From an uncultured Clostridia bacterium (GTDB lineage Bacteria > Bacillota > Clostridia > Christensenellales > Aristaeellaceae), in contig CAKTZR010000020.1 in assembly GCA_934636105.1 (NCBI GenBank), positions 1-53,754 of the forward strand: a DNA stretch of 53,754 nt, written 5' to 3'. This document shows, one piece after another, positions 1 through 8,002 of this stretch (within the stretch, counting starts at the first letter, position 1; each line of letters opens with the position of its first letter). The notes below the pieces were generated by a model, which was not told where the DNA came from, ran no database searches, and saw only the letters and a list, made by a program, of their open reading frames with translations. A program made the translations under genes and the position numbers.

Positions 1-12
1 TTGCCGGATTCC
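1..12 (+). rRNA. possible 3' end of a 5S rRNA cut by the window edge
   Basis: The first bases read TTGCCGGATTCC, which resembles the last bases of a clostridial 5S rRNA (the usual ending is GTAGGACGTTGCCGG). A strong intrinsic terminator follows at once, as expected at the end of an rRNA operon, and assemblies often break there. Only about a dozen bases are visible, so this is an inference. Confidence 0.3.
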
Positions 13-53
13 AAAATAAAAAGGATTCAGCTTTGCTGAGTCCTTTTTATTTT
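13..53 (+). terminator. strong intrinsic terminator
   Basis: An almost perfect inverted repeat of 19 bp (one G-T pair) surrounds a TTT loop. The inner stem is GGATTCAGC/GCTGAGTCC, and the A-rich 5' arm makes a long T tract on the 3' side. It probably ends the transcript that enters from the left, likely an rRNA operon. Confidence 0.85.
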
Positions 54-92
54 GCCCTCCGTTACGCCCTATCCTCCCAGATTGTTTTCAAG

Positions 93-188
93 CCAACGTG
101 CAGCATTGTACTTGGTTAGGATTTGGCCTGCCGCCCGCTGTGCGGGATTCAGGCAGGCCAAATCACCCAGGAGAGTAGGACGTTGCCA
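93..188 (+). pseudogene. 5S rRNA 3'-half-like remnant with a hairpin insertion
   Basis: GTACTTGG at 108-115 and the block at 166-188 (core GAGAGTAGGACGTTGCC) match the helix IV/loop E and 3' strand of clostridial 5S rRNA. Between them, where a few base pairs of helix IV are expected, lies an extra hairpin: 12-bp arms at 121-132 and 152-163 enclose a second stem (CCCGC at 134-138, GCGGG at 142-146). No convincing 5S 5' half lies upstream; the CCGAAC loop is absent. I read it as a degenerate duplicate of the 5S gene, though a divergent expanded 5S is possible. Confidence 0.45.
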
Positions 189-513
189 TGGAATTATGCA
201 AGGTGGCGTGCAAGCTGTTCTCCATATACCGCAAAGTTTTTGTATGTCGCGAACATTCCATAATCTAGGCGGACGCGCAATGCGCGCTCACTACATTTTG
301 AACGAACATACTTTTAAGTTCCCACTTTCTCGAGGTGTCTCTGACTGGGTATGGGGTTCTTTCCTCCATCGTTCAAGGTGTGTTGCTTGAAACATTTTGT
401 TCGTTAAATCAATTTATGCTTATATTTATATATTGTCGATTCTGTTTTAATCGGAGGTTCGGAAAAACTTTCTGTCCGAATAAGCTCGAATGCTTTCTCG
501 TACAGCATTGAGG
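189..513. other. AT-richer intergenic stretch, no gene seen
   Basis: Between the 5S-like debris and the promoter of the kinase-like gene I see no open reading frame with a ribosome binding site. The stretch is clearly AT-richer than the housekeeping regions. A short palindrome, GCGC-AAT-GCGC, lies near 276-286. An ORF that spans the 5S-like block (52-390) has no Shine-Dalgarno site and is not counted as a gene. Confidence 0.5.
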
Positions 514-542
514 TTGCGATTCATTGAAATGTTTGATATACT
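514..542 (+). promoter_or_regulatory. sigma-A-like promoter of the P-loop kinase-like gene
   Basis: TTGCGA (514-519), a 17-bp spacer and TATACT (537-542). Transcription would start near 549, which supports the ATG at 579 over the upstream in-frame TTG at 555. Confidence 0.55.
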
Positions 543-578
543 GAACTCAACAAATTGAAATTTGCAGGTACGTGCAAA

Positions 579-1091
579 ATGAAAAGAATTATGGTTATAG
601 GTTGTCCCGGAAGCGGCAAAAGCACGCTCTCAAGAGAACTGCACGGCAAAACGGGCATTCCACTTTATCATCTTGATATGCTGAATTGGAATGCAGATCG
701 AACAACGGTGGAAAAGAGCGTATTTCTCGAACGCCTGTCTGATGTGCTTGAAAAAGACGAGTGGATCATTGACGGCAACTACGGCTCTACCATGGAGTTA
801 AGAATGCAAAGATGTGATACAATCCTGTTTTTAGATTATCCACTGGATGTTTGCCTTGACGGCGTTTCAAAAAGGCGGGGGCAACCACGGAGCGATATGC
901 CTTGGAAAGAAACGGGGCAGGACGACGAAGAATTTATCCGGTTTATAAAAAATTATAATTCGCAAAGCAAGCCACATGTTATGGAACTGCTCCAAAATTA
1001 TTCACATAAGAATATAATTGTATTCAAGAGCCGAAGTGAGGCGAACAGTTTTTTGAGTAAAATACTTTCATCGCCGGATAAAATGAAATAA
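579..1091 (+). CDS. P-loop kinase-like protein (adenylate-kinase/FlaR-like)
   Basis: This 170-residue protein opens with a beta strand and a canonical Walker A loop, GCPGSGKST (residues 8-16), followed by the LYHLDMLNW stretch typical of the FlaR/'topology modulation' branch of adenylate-kinase-like P-loop proteins. A later WIIDGNY segment is also characteristic. Members are small cytoplasmic ATPases whose substrate is usually unknown. An in-frame TTG at 555 would add eight residues, but the promoter position favours ATG 579. Its AT-rich, A/T-ending codons differ from the GC-rich genes to the right, so it may have been acquired. It stands alone, with only a gene fragment after it. Confidence 0.75.
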   Translation: MKRIMVIGCPGSGKSTLSRELHGKTGIPLYHLDMLNWNADRTTVEKSVFLERLSDVLEKDEWIIDGNYGSTMELRMQRCDTILFLDYPLDVCLDGVSKRRGQPRSDMPWKETGQDDEEFIRFIKNYNSQSKPHVMELLQNYSHKNIIVFKSRSEANSFLSKILSSPDKMK

Positions 1092-1120
1092 TCGGTTCAT
1101 CCTCAAATTCTGATGAGTAG

Positions 1121-1249
1121 CGGCATAAACTGTCTTCGTTTTTTCGTGATTTCAATGATCTGCATGAAAAGCCCTCAATTTATCTCAAAATTCAAAAAGT
1201 CCTTTCGATCTGGTCAGATGGGAAAGAACTTTTCATTGCGAATGATTGA
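1121..1249 (+). pseudogene. possible gene fragment (42 open codons, no start)
   Basis: After a TAG stop, 42 codons stay open in this frame and read like ordinary protein (for example YLKIQKVLSIWSDGKELFIAND) before TGA. There is no start codon with a ribosome binding site. The composition matches the AT-rich strip. I read it as the tail of a decayed gene of unknown family. An overlapping frame at 1113-1313 is less protein-like. Confidence 0.25.
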
Positions 1250-1282
1250 CAATATACGGTTCCTTTCTTATAATGAACTTGG

Positions 1283-1906
1283 TTATTGGCTTAATCCGAG
1301 GACAATGGATTGAATGGTCATCGTATCCGGCGAGACAGTATAAATACAATAAACGTGTTCATATTGGCTGTAATTGGCGAGCGTACCTGCCGGATAGGCA
1401 GAGGTCGGCGCCATCAGCGTGACGATGATTTCACCGGAATCGACAGAAATCAATCCGCGCGGCGGAAGCGCCGTCATCATGCCGTTTTGGTTTTCGAAAT
1501 ACTGCGCACAATAGAGGATCATTTCCTCGTTGGATTGTTCTCCGGTCAGATCGCCGGTGGTCTGCACATCGGTATATGTGCTTGGATAACGAGAAAGCAG
1601 CGTATCCAGAGAATCGCCGACACTGATGCCGCGCGGACCATCGCTGATGGATATGCGTCCGCTCGTTCGGAGCTGGTTCATCTGCGCGGTGGTCAGGTCG
1701 CTTGCTGTGAAGGGCTGCGTTGCATCGTAAGGCAGCAGCGTGGCCACGGGGGCGGAAACGGGTTCGCTGTCCGAAGGAATGCCGAAAATAAGGATGCAAA
1801 CGAACAAGCTGAGCAGCATCGCACTGATGCCGCCGACAATGCAAAGTATGATGCTCCGGCGCTGTCTGCGTTTCATCAGTTGTTCTTTTCTGCGTCTTTG
1901 GGCCAT
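1283..1906 (-). CDS. hypothetical single-pass membrane protein
   Basis: The product has 207 residues. The start is the ATG at 1906, placed behind AAAGGAGG; an upstream in-frame ATG at 1927 would overlap that site. A very basic N-terminus (RRRKEQLMKRRQRR) precedes one hydrophobic segment (about residues 20-43), then an extracytoplasmic domain of about 160 residues. The positive-inside rule places the basic end in the cytoplasm. I recognise no family. It is divergent from rmuC and has its own promoter. It may act in the envelope, but nothing here shows how. Confidence 0.7.
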   Translation of the reverse strand: MAQRRRKEQLMKRRQRRSIILCIVGGISAMLLSLFVCILIFGIPSDSEPVSAPVATLLPYDATQPFTASDLTTAQMNQLRTSGRISISDGPRGISVGDSLDTLLSRYPSTYTDVQTTGDLTGEQSNEEMILYCAQYFENQNGMMTALPPRGLISVDSGEIIVTLMAPTSAYPAGTLANYSQYEHVYCIYTVSPDTMTIQSIVLGLSQ

Positions 1907-1918
1907 GATTAACCTCCT

Positions 1919-1944
1919 TTGCCCCAATGGGCAAGTTGATTATA
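1919..1944 (-). promoter_or_regulatory. extended -10 promoter and 5' hairpin of the minus-strand membrane protein
   Basis: Read on the minus strand, TG-T-TATAAT forms an extended -10 (TATAAT at 1944-1939) without a good -35. Just downstream, TTGCCC (1919-1924) and GGGCAA (1929-1934) form a 6-bp hairpin at the expected mRNA 5' end, abutting the ribosome binding site. It may stabilise the message or hinder ribosome binding. Confidence 0.4.
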
Positions 1945-1994
1945 ACACATTTGGCTCCCGTGCGCTACTGCCGGGAAGAAAGCGGGTGCGCTTT

Positions 1995-3428
1995 ATGAAT
2001 TTTCTCTCCGATCAGCAGGCGCTTTATGCCGTGGTGATGGTTTGTCTGGCGTTGGTGTTGATGATGGTGATTACGCTGATTTTGATGTATCGCCGATCTT
2101 CCGCGGCTGAAAAGCAGGTGAAAGAGATGGCTGCTGCGGTTCAGGAAAAACTGGCGCAAACCAACGAAGCGCAGCATGAGAGCGAAGTCCAGGCACGCAG
2201 GGAAATCGGTGAAACGGTGCAAAACGTCAATGATTCGCTGATGCGGATGATGGGCGAAATGACCCGAACCCAGCAGGGGCAGATGGATGCGCTGGGCGGA
2301 CAGCTTCGCGCGGCAGGCCGGCAGGAAGAAGAACGCATGGAGCGCATGCGCCAGACGATGGATCGCCGGTTGAGCGCATATGAAGACCGCATCGGCGGCG
2401 TGAATCAGGCGCTTGAGGAAAAGCTGGGCAGCAACGAGGAACGCATGGAGCGTATGCGGCAGACGCTTGAAGGCGGTTTGCAGAAAATCAATGAAGAAAA
2501 CCGTCAGCAGCTTGAGCAGATGCGTCAGACCGTGGATGAAAAGCTGAATGCGACGGTTGACCAGCGTTTGGAAGCGTCCTTTTTGGCGGTGACAAAGCGC
2601 TTAGAACAGGTGACGGCCAGCCTGAACGCCGTGCAGAATTTGGCCGGAAGTGTGAATGAATTGGAACGCATGGTTTCCGGCGCAAAGCCGCTGGGCCTTA
2701 TCGGCGAAGCGCAGCTTGGTTCGATTTTATCGCAGATGCTTGCGCCTTCGCAATATGCCGAGCATGCGCCCGTTCAGCCAGGCGGTGAAGCCGTTGCGGA
2801 TTACGTGGTCGTTATGCCGGGGCAGGGCGGACAGAATACCGTTTATCTGCCCATCGATGCAAGCCTTCCGATGCGGGAATATCATGAGCTTTGCGTCGCA
2901 CAGGAGGGCGGCACGCGTGCGGATATCGAAAGTGCGCGCGGCTTGCTGGAATCGGCTGTCCGCATGCACGCCAGAAGGATGTCCGAAAAGCTGATTGCGC
3001 CGCCTTATACGACGGATTATGCGGTGCTGTTCCTGCCGAGCGAGGGTCTGTATGCCGAGGTGCTGCGGATTGCGGGACTGTCGGAACGCGTGCAGCAGGA
3101 AAGTCATATGGTGATTGCCGGACCGACGACCCTTGCGGCGTTGATTTCCAGCTTGCAGCTGGGGTTCAAGTCGCTGGCGATTGAACAGCGCACGCAGGAA
3201 GTGATGAATCTGCTCGGTGCGATTCGCACGGATTTCGCAGGTTTCGCGTCGCTGCTTGGCCGCACGCAAAAGAAACTCCGGCAGGCGACCGAGGAGCTGG
3301 ATCATGCTCAGCAGCATACGCAGACCATTGCCAAACGACTGTCCGATGTCAACGGACTGCCGGAAAGTGAAGCGAAAAAGCTGCTTGGCCTGACCGATGA
3401 AGACGGGGATGACGATAACTGGGATTGA
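1995..3428 (+). CDS. rmuC: DNA recombination protein RmuC family
   Basis: A 477-residue protein with an N-terminal membrane anchor (about residues 10-30), a long coiled coil rich in E, Q and R (about 40-215) and a C-terminal RmuC domain that begins near GLIGEAQLGSILSQML. RmuC proteins are membrane-tethered, nuclease-fold-related proteins that limit inversions at short inverted repeats; the mechanism is unresolved. The ATG at 1995 begins exactly at the anchor. The frame stays open upstream to 1740, but that part overlaps the opposite gene and is not protein-like. The coiled coil contains near-repeats of a block reading ERMERMRQT. A terminator follows. Confidence 0.85.
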   Translation: MNFLSDQQALYAVVMVCLALVLMMVITLILMYRRSSAAEKQVKEMAAAVQEKLAQTNEAQHESEVQARREIGETVQNVNDSLMRMMGEMTRTQQGQMDALGGQLRAAGRQEEERMERMRQTMDRRLSAYEDRIGGVNQALEEKLGSNEERMERMRQTLEGGLQKINEENRQQLEQMRQTVDEKLNATVDQRLEASFLAVTKRLEQVTASLNAVQNLAGSVNELERMVSGAKPLGLIGEAQLGSILSQMLAPSQYAEHAPVQPGGEAVADYVVVMPGQGGQNTVYLPIDASLPMREYHELCVAQEGGTRADIESARGLLESAVRMHARRMSEKLIAPPYTTDYAVLFLPSEGLYAEVLRIAGLSERVQQESHMVIAGPTTLAALISSLQLGFKSLAIEQRTQEVMNLLGAIRTDFAGFASLLGRTQKKLRQATEELDHAQQHTQTIAKRLSDVNGLPESEAKKLLGLTDEDGDDDNWD

Positions 3429-3497
3429 TGCGATTTTCAGAATAAAACAAGTTTTCCGACACCGCATGGCGCTCGAAATTTGATTTGCCCTATGCGC

Positions 3498-3535
3498 AAA
3501 GCCCCGATTTGATGACGAGATCAAACCGGGGCTTT
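3498..3535 (+). terminator. intrinsic terminator after rmuC
   Basis: AAAGCCCCG and CGGGGCTTT are joined by TTTGAT/ATCAAA in the inner stem and a short GACGAG loop. The T run after the stem is short. Confidence 0.65.
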
Positions 3536-3546
3536 CTGCGTTATCC

Positions 3547-3611
3547 TGTCAAATGTTTTTCCTGATTCGCGGACAAAAACGACAATACCGTGCGGCACTG
3601 CGGCCTATAAT
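3547..3611 (+). promoter_or_regulatory. candidate Spo0A-type promoter of spoIIE
   Basis: A consensus TATAAT sits at 3606-3611. No -35 lies at 17 bp, but ACGACA (3579-3584) lies exactly 21 bp upstream. The same long spacing is known for the Spo0A-activated sigma-A promoters of spoIIE and spoIIG in Bacillus. A 0A-box-like TGTCAAA lies at 3547-3553, and TTGTCGTT on the minus strand overlaps the -35. Confidence 0.4.
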
Positions 3612-3645
3612 GAAGCCATAAACCGATGAAGGCGGGGGATGGACT

Positions 3646-5700
3646 TTGGCACAGGGCACGATGGCCATGCGCGGCGGAAACGCGGAGAACGGTTTTCTTG
3701 CCGGAATTGAAAGAACGCTGCGCATGCGCGGCACATGGGCACAGCGGCTGCTTTGCACGGTGATGATGGCGCTGTTCTCGTTTATAAGACTGCCGGGCGG
3801 CGGGTACTGCTGCCAGGGAGCGATGTTCGCTGTTTTGCTGCGGCAGGGCTTTTGCGTCCCCGCCGGATTTGTGGGCGTAATGCTTGGATTTGCCGCGCAG
3901 TATGCTTTCGGCGAACTGGCGGGCTGCTGGCAGCTGCCGGTGTGTACGCTGCTCTGGCTGAGCACGGGGCTTTGGGCGAAACCGGCCAATCGCATGACGA
4001 TGGCGGCCGCGGTTTTTCTCATCCAGCTTACGGCGGCAGCGGTGACCGGGCTTGGCAATGGATATGAAATGGTTATTGTGGCACTGACGGCGGTCGCAGG
4101 CGCTGGGCTGAGCGTGCTCTATGACGGCGCGGCTCTGACGGTTTCACGGCGAGACGAGCTGGATGGAGAAACGCGGCCGATTTGTGTGATGGCCGTCTGC
4201 GCCTCGCTTGCGGCGGGGGTGATGCCGCTGCCGGGCGGACAGGCCGTGGCCGCTTCGATGGCACTGTATCTGACACTCGAACATGCGTATGTCGGCGGCG
4301 CGACGCAGGCCATTTTGTGCGCGGGCGTGATGGGCGGCGTGATTTCGATGATGCAGAGTAATCCGCAGACGCTGGCGATGCTGCTGATCGGCGGTTTTCT
4401 CGGCGGAGAGATTAAAACGCATCGAAAATTCGTCTGTGTGCTGCTGATGCTTTGCGGCGTGGCAGCTGGAACGGCACTGATGGCTGGCAGTATGGAGGCA
4501 ATTCGTCAGGCGCTGTTTGCTCTGCCGGGGATGATTCCGTTTTTAGCGTTGTCCAGCGTGCGACGCGCGGCGGTGACGTCGTTGGTAGAACAGGCGGAGC
4601 CGGAGGAGATGACGCAGTCTGAAGCCGTGGCTGTGCGCAGCGCCGCTATGATTCATTCGTGGGCACGTTTATATGAGGATACTGCGCGGATGATGGAAGG
4701 GTTGGGCGCGCCGCGAGAGGAAAACCCTGTCATTGAACAGTGCATCCGCCTGCTGCAAAAGACGAGCGCTGCGGCGCATCAGGTATGCGAACGGACGCTG
4801 GGCGAGATCAGGCCGGATGACGATGCTTATCGTCGAGTGCGTTATGCGCTGGTGCGCGCGGGACTGGATGAAGTGCGCGTGGCGTATGCGCTTCGACTGT
4901 CCGGACGGATGGAAGTGATGCTGCTCAAGCCGGAAGCAACGGCGGGTGCATCGCTGCTCAAGCTGGTCAGCGACGCATGCGGTACGCCGATGCGCGTCTG
5001 TTCGCCGGAGGGGCTGTTGAGCACGCAGGCGGTTTTTGAGCAGGCGCCTGCATTGAGCCTTGAAATCGGCGCGGCAGTTCGAAGCCGGTCGGGTGAGGAT
5101 GTGGCCGGGGACAGCTATGTTTCGCGCATGTTGCCGGGCGGGCGGCACGTGCTGGCTTTGTCGGATGGTATGGGGAGCGGCGTCAGCGCGCGGCAGGAGA
5201 GCCATGCGGCGCTGGAATTGATGGTGGAAAGCCTTCGCGCCGGATATACGCGTGCGCAGGCGCTCGACGTGGTCAATGCGCTGATGCTGATGTGTACCGG
5301 TCGGGAGATGTATGCGACGATGGATCTCTGCGTGTGCGATCTGCACAGCGGCGAAACGGCGTTTGAAAAGCTGGGCGCGTGTGCTTCCTATATTGTGCGC
5401 GACGGTGAGGTGCGAACCATCGGCGCGGATACTTTGCCGGTTGGCGTTCTGCCGGATGTGGAATCCCGGTCTCTGCGGATGACGCTGCAAGCCGGGGATG
5501 TCGTGGTGATGATGACCGACGGCGTGCGCGACGCATATCCCGGCGGAGAAATCGCCCTGCGGGAGGACATCGGCAAGCTGGCGTGGCTGCATCCGCAGTC
5601 GGTTGGAGAAAAGCTGATTGCCTGTGCGGTGGGCGCGGGTGAAGCCTGCGATGACATGGCGATCCTCTGCGCGCGGATGAGCAGGACGGTGTTGGAGTAA
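3646..5700 (+). CDS. spoIIE: stage II sporulation protein E (PP2C-type phosphatase)
   Basis: A 684-residue protein. The N-terminal half is strongly hydrophobic, with about 8-10 membrane segments (residues 35-310). A cytoplasmic linker follows, then a C-terminal PP2C/SpoIIE phosphatase domain (from about 465) with the acidic motifs LALSDGMGSG and VVMMTDGVRDA that bind metal. In Bacillus, SpoIIE localises to the polar septum and dephosphorylates SpoIIAA, which activates sigma-F in the forespore. The length is somewhat below the roughly 820 residues of Bacillus. The TTG at 3646 is favoured by GGCGGGGG at good spacing; an ATG at 3661 is the alternative. It is monocistronic. Confidence 0.9.
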   Translation: MAQGTMAMRGGNAENGFLAGIERTLRMRGTWAQRLLCTVMMALFSFIRLPGGGYCCQGAMFAVLLRQGFCVPAGFVGVMLGFAAQYAFGELAGCWQLPVCTLLWLSTGLWAKPANRMTMAAAVFLIQLTAAAVTGLGNGYEMVIVALTAVAGAGLSVLYDGAALTVSRRDELDGETRPICVMAVCASLAAGVMPLPGGQAVAASMALYLTLEHAYVGGATQAILCAGVMGGVISMMQSNPQTLAMLLIGGFLGGEIKTHRKFVCVLLMLCGVAAGTALMAGSMEAIRQALFALPGMIPFLALSSVRRAAVTSLVEQAEPEEMTQSEAVAVRSAAMIHSWARLYEDTARMMEGLGAPREENPVIEQCIRLLQKTSAAAHQVCERTLGEIRPDDDAYRRVRYALVRAGLDEVRVAYALRLSGRMEVMLLKPEATAGASLLKLVSDACGTPMRVCSPEGLLSTQAVFEQAPALSLEIGAAVRSRSGEDVAGDSYVSRMLPGGRHVLALSDGMGSGVSARQESHAALELMVESLRAGYTRAQALDVVNALMLMCTGREMYATMDLCVCDLHSGETAFEKLGACASYIVRDGEVRTIGADTLPVGVLPDVESRSLRMTLQAGDVVVMMTDGVRDAYPGGEIALREDIGKLAWLHPQSVGEKLIACAVGAGEACDDMAILCARMSRTVLE

Positions 5701-5731
5701 GGGGGACGTTGGGGCTGCCCACCCCAAGCCC
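5701..5731 (+). repeat. GC-rich 3'-UTR repeat, copy A
   Basis: This block starts right after the spoIIE stop codon, with the core ACGTTGGGGCTGCCC, and is repeated in inverted orientation right after the leuA stop (5834-5862). It is followed by a perfect 9-bp palindrome, GCAGGAACC-TGA-GGTTCCTGC (5735-5755). I take it as one unit of a dispersed intergenic repeat. Confidence 0.55.
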
Positions 5732-5766
5732 CGGGCAGGAACCTGAGGTTCCTGCACTTCCCACTA

Positions 5767-5798
5767 AAAAATCCCTCCGATTTTTCGGAGGGATTTTT
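5767..5798. terminator. bidirectional terminator between spoIIE and leuA
   Basis: A perfect 14-bp stem (inner part TCCCTCCGA/TCGGAGGGA) with A and T runs on both sides around a short T loop. Symmetric A and T tracts let it serve both convergent genes. Confidence 0.85.
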
Positions 5799-5833
5799 AC
5801 ATGACTTTTTGATACAGCCGCGAAGCGAGGAAG

Positions 5834-5862
5834 GGGTTTGGGCGGCAGCCCAACGTTTCCCT
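5834..5862 (-). repeat. GC-rich 3'-UTR repeat, copy B (inverted)
   Basis: Read on the minus strand it begins right after the leuA stop, with the core ACGTTGGGCTGCC. It aligns over about 30 bases with copy A. The two copies face each other across the shared terminator. Confidence 0.5.
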
Positions 5863-7551
5863 TTACGCCATACCGCTTTCGAAGCGGTTGATTGCGCTCA
5901 AAATGCCCTTGACGGAAGCAAAGTTGATGTTGTGCTCTGTGCCGACGCCAAAGATGCGGCGGCCGCCCGGCACACGCAGTTCAATGTAGGCCACGGCCTG
6001 CGAATCCGAACCCATCGAGATGGCGTGCTCGGAATAAGAAATGAAGGAATAACCCTCAATGCCCGCCTGAACCAGTGCGTTGAAGAACGCATCGATCGGG
6101 CCGTTGCCGCGGGATTCAAGCTGCATGAACTGCCCACGAACGCTCAACACACCGGAGAAGTGCGTGACGTTGGCCACGCTGCCCGCGACAGCTTCCTCGT
6201 AGAACTTCGCACGGGAGAGCGCATACGGCTCGCTGATGTTGAGGAACTCACGATGGAACAGCTCGTAGACCTCGTTCGCTGTCAGCTCACGGCCCGTTCT
6301 GTCGCACTCGGCCTGCACGACTGCGCCAAACTCCGGGTGCATCGCCTTGGGCATGTGATAACCGTAGTTGTGATCCATGATGAACGCTGCGCCGCCCTTG
6401 CCGGACTGGCTGTTGATGCGGATGATCGGCTCATATTCGCGGCCCACGTCGGCGGGGTCGATCGGCAGATACGGAATCTCCCAATACGGGGTCTTGGATT
6501 CGCGCATGTATTCATGTCCCTTGTTGATTGCGTCCTGATGCGAACCGGAGAAGGCGGTGAAGGCCAGCTTGCCCGCATACGGCCAGCGTTCCGGCACGTG
6601 CATCTTGGTGCAGCGCTCATAAATTTCGCGGACATGATCGATATGGGAGAAATCCAGCATCGGATCGACACCCTGCGTGTACATATTCAGCGCGACGGTC
6701 ACGATATCGAGGTTGCCGGTGCGTTCGCCGTTGCCGAACAGCGTGCCTTCCACACGATCTGCGCCCGCCAGCATGGAGAGCTCGGCGCAGGCCACGCCCG
6801 TGCCGCGGTCGTTGTGCGGATGGACGGAGATGATCGCCGCTTCGCGATTGGGCAGATGACGGATAAAATATTCGATCTGGTCGGCGTAGGTGTTGGGCGT
6901 GCACATTTCCACCGTGTTGGGCAGGTTGAGGATGACGGGGTTTTCCTTGGTCGCGCCGAGCGTTTCCATCACCTGATGGCAGATATCCACGGCGAAATCC
7001 ATTTCCGTGCCGGAGAAAGATTCCGGGGAATACTCATAGCGGAAGTTCGTGCCGGACTGATCGGCCTCGGTCAGCTCGCGCACCAGCTTTGCGCCCGCCA
7101 CGGCGATGTCAATAATGCCCTGCATGTCCTTTTTGAAGACGACCTTGCGCTGGAGGGTGGAGGTGGAATTATAGAAGTGGATGATGACGTTTTTCGCGCC
7201 GCGCACGGCTTCAAACGTCTTGCGGATCAAATGCTCACGCGCCTGCACCAGCACCTGGATGGTCACGTCGTCCGGAATATAATGCCCGTCGATCAGCGCG
7301 CGCAGAATTTCATATTCCGTTTCGGAGGCGGAGGGGAAGCCGACCTCGATTTCCTTGAAGCCGATATCCACCAGCAGCTTGAAGAAGTCGAGCTTTTCCT
7401 GAAGGTTCATCGGCGTGACGAGCGCCTGGTTGCCGTCGCGCAGATCGACGGAGCACCAGGTCGGCGCTTTTTCAATGCGGTTGTTCGGCCAGGTACGATC
7501 CGGCAGAGAGACGGGGACGAACGGAATATACTTTTTGCAGCCCTGATACAT
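5863..7551 (-). CDS. leuA: 2-isopropylmalate synthase (long form)
   Basis: This 562-residue protein catalyses the first committed step of leucine synthesis: acetyl-CoA plus 2-oxoisovalerate gives 2-isopropylmalate. The catalytic HMGL-like TIM barrel starts at SVDLRDGNQAL (about residues 34-44) and includes HPHNDRGTG, with metal-binding histidines, and the GNGERTGN loop. The C-terminal 130 residues form the LeuA allosteric domain that senses leucine. Its length matches the 'LeuA type 2' group (about 560) rather than the 510-residue group. ATG at 7551 follows AAAGGAGAAA. It is monocistronic and preceded by a T-box leader, so it is controlled by tRNA-Leu charging. Confidence 0.95.
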   Translation of the reverse strand: MYQGCKKYIPFVPVSLPDRTWPNNRIEKAPTWCSVDLRDGNQALVTPMNLQEKLDFFKLLVDIGFKEIEVGFPSASETEYEILRALIDGHYIPDDVTIQVLVQAREHLIRKTFEAVRGAKNVIIHFYNSTSTLQRKVVFKKDMQGIIDIAVAGAKLVRELTEADQSGTNFRYEYSPESFSGTEMDFAVDICHQVMETLGATKENPVILNLPNTVEMCTPNTYADQIEYFIRHLPNREAAIISVHPHNDRGTGVACAELSMLAGADRVEGTLFGNGERTGNLDIVTVALNMYTQGVDPMLDFSHIDHVREIYERCTKMHVPERWPYAGKLAFTAFSGSHQDAINKGHEYMRESKTPYWEIPYLPIDPADVGREYEPIIRINSQSGKGGAAFIMDHNYGYHMPKAMHPEFGAVVQAECDRTGRELTANEVYELFHREFLNISEPYALSRAKFYEEAVAGSVANVTHFSGVLSVRGQFMQLESRGNGPIDAFFNALVQAGIEGYSFISYSEHAISMGSDSQAVAYIELRVPGGRRIFGVGTEHNINFASVKGILSAINRFESGMA

Positions 7552-7597
7552 ATGATGTTTCTCCTTTCAAATGAAACGAAACCGATGGGCCGGGAAC

Positions 7598-7886
7598 GAA
7601 AAAGCGCCCCCAGCCGCCATAAAAGCGACATAGGGGCGCTTGAATACACTGCTTCGCGCGCGGTACCACCCTAATTCAGCTGATTGCTCAGCCCTCACGG
7701 CCTCAAACAAGGCCTGACCGATCACGGGGTCATCCGTCGCGGACTACTGCACGATTCATCCGCGCGATTCCGGGAGGAGCTTTCAAAAAGGAATCCGTCC
7801 GGCTTGCACCAACCGCCGGCTCTCTTTACGGAAGGAGCCTTTCGATTATTTCCCATCATCATCTTTGGGTTCGTTGCTGTGAACTT
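7598..7886 (-). promoter_or_regulatory. T-box leader of leuA (probably tRNA-Leu sensing)
   Basis: On the minus strand the T-box core AGGGTGGTACCGCG is exact (7672-7659). Upstream is a stem I region with the usual AGAGAGCCGG...GGTG...CCGG pattern. Downstream is the terminator stem GCGCCCC/GGGGCGC (7639-7604) followed by T residues. A plausible specifier is CTC (7779-7777), a leucine codon, which fits leuA. T-box leaders read through when the cognate tRNA is uncharged. The specifier choice is tentative because the stem was folded by eye. Confidence 0.9.
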
Positions 7887-7892
7887 GATTTT

Positions 7893-7921
7893 ATTCTAGC
7901 CAGCTTGGGCGCGTTTGTCAA
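7893..7921 (-). promoter_or_regulatory. sigma-A promoter of the leuA T-box transcript
   Basis: On the minus strand TTGACA (7921-7916), a 17-bp spacer and TAGAAT (7898-7893). The expected start near 7886 is just upstream of stem I. Confidence 0.85.
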
Positions 7922-8002
7922 GACGATTTGCGAAAAATGTCGCATCGAAGGGCGGCGAAAGGGAAAGAGGTCAAATTTCTTTGATAAAATCAGCAAAAAC
8001 CC

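Noticed and set aside
5809..7674. A 621-codon frame on the plus strand opposite leuA
   Set aside because: It is the mirror of a certain gene in GC-rich DNA. It has no ribosome binding site and its translation is rich in H, R, A and V, as expected for an antisense frame. It also runs into the T-box terminator.
7684..7899. A 71-codon frame in the leuA upstream region
   Set aside because: It lies on the opposite strand of the T-box leader and has no ribosome binding site.
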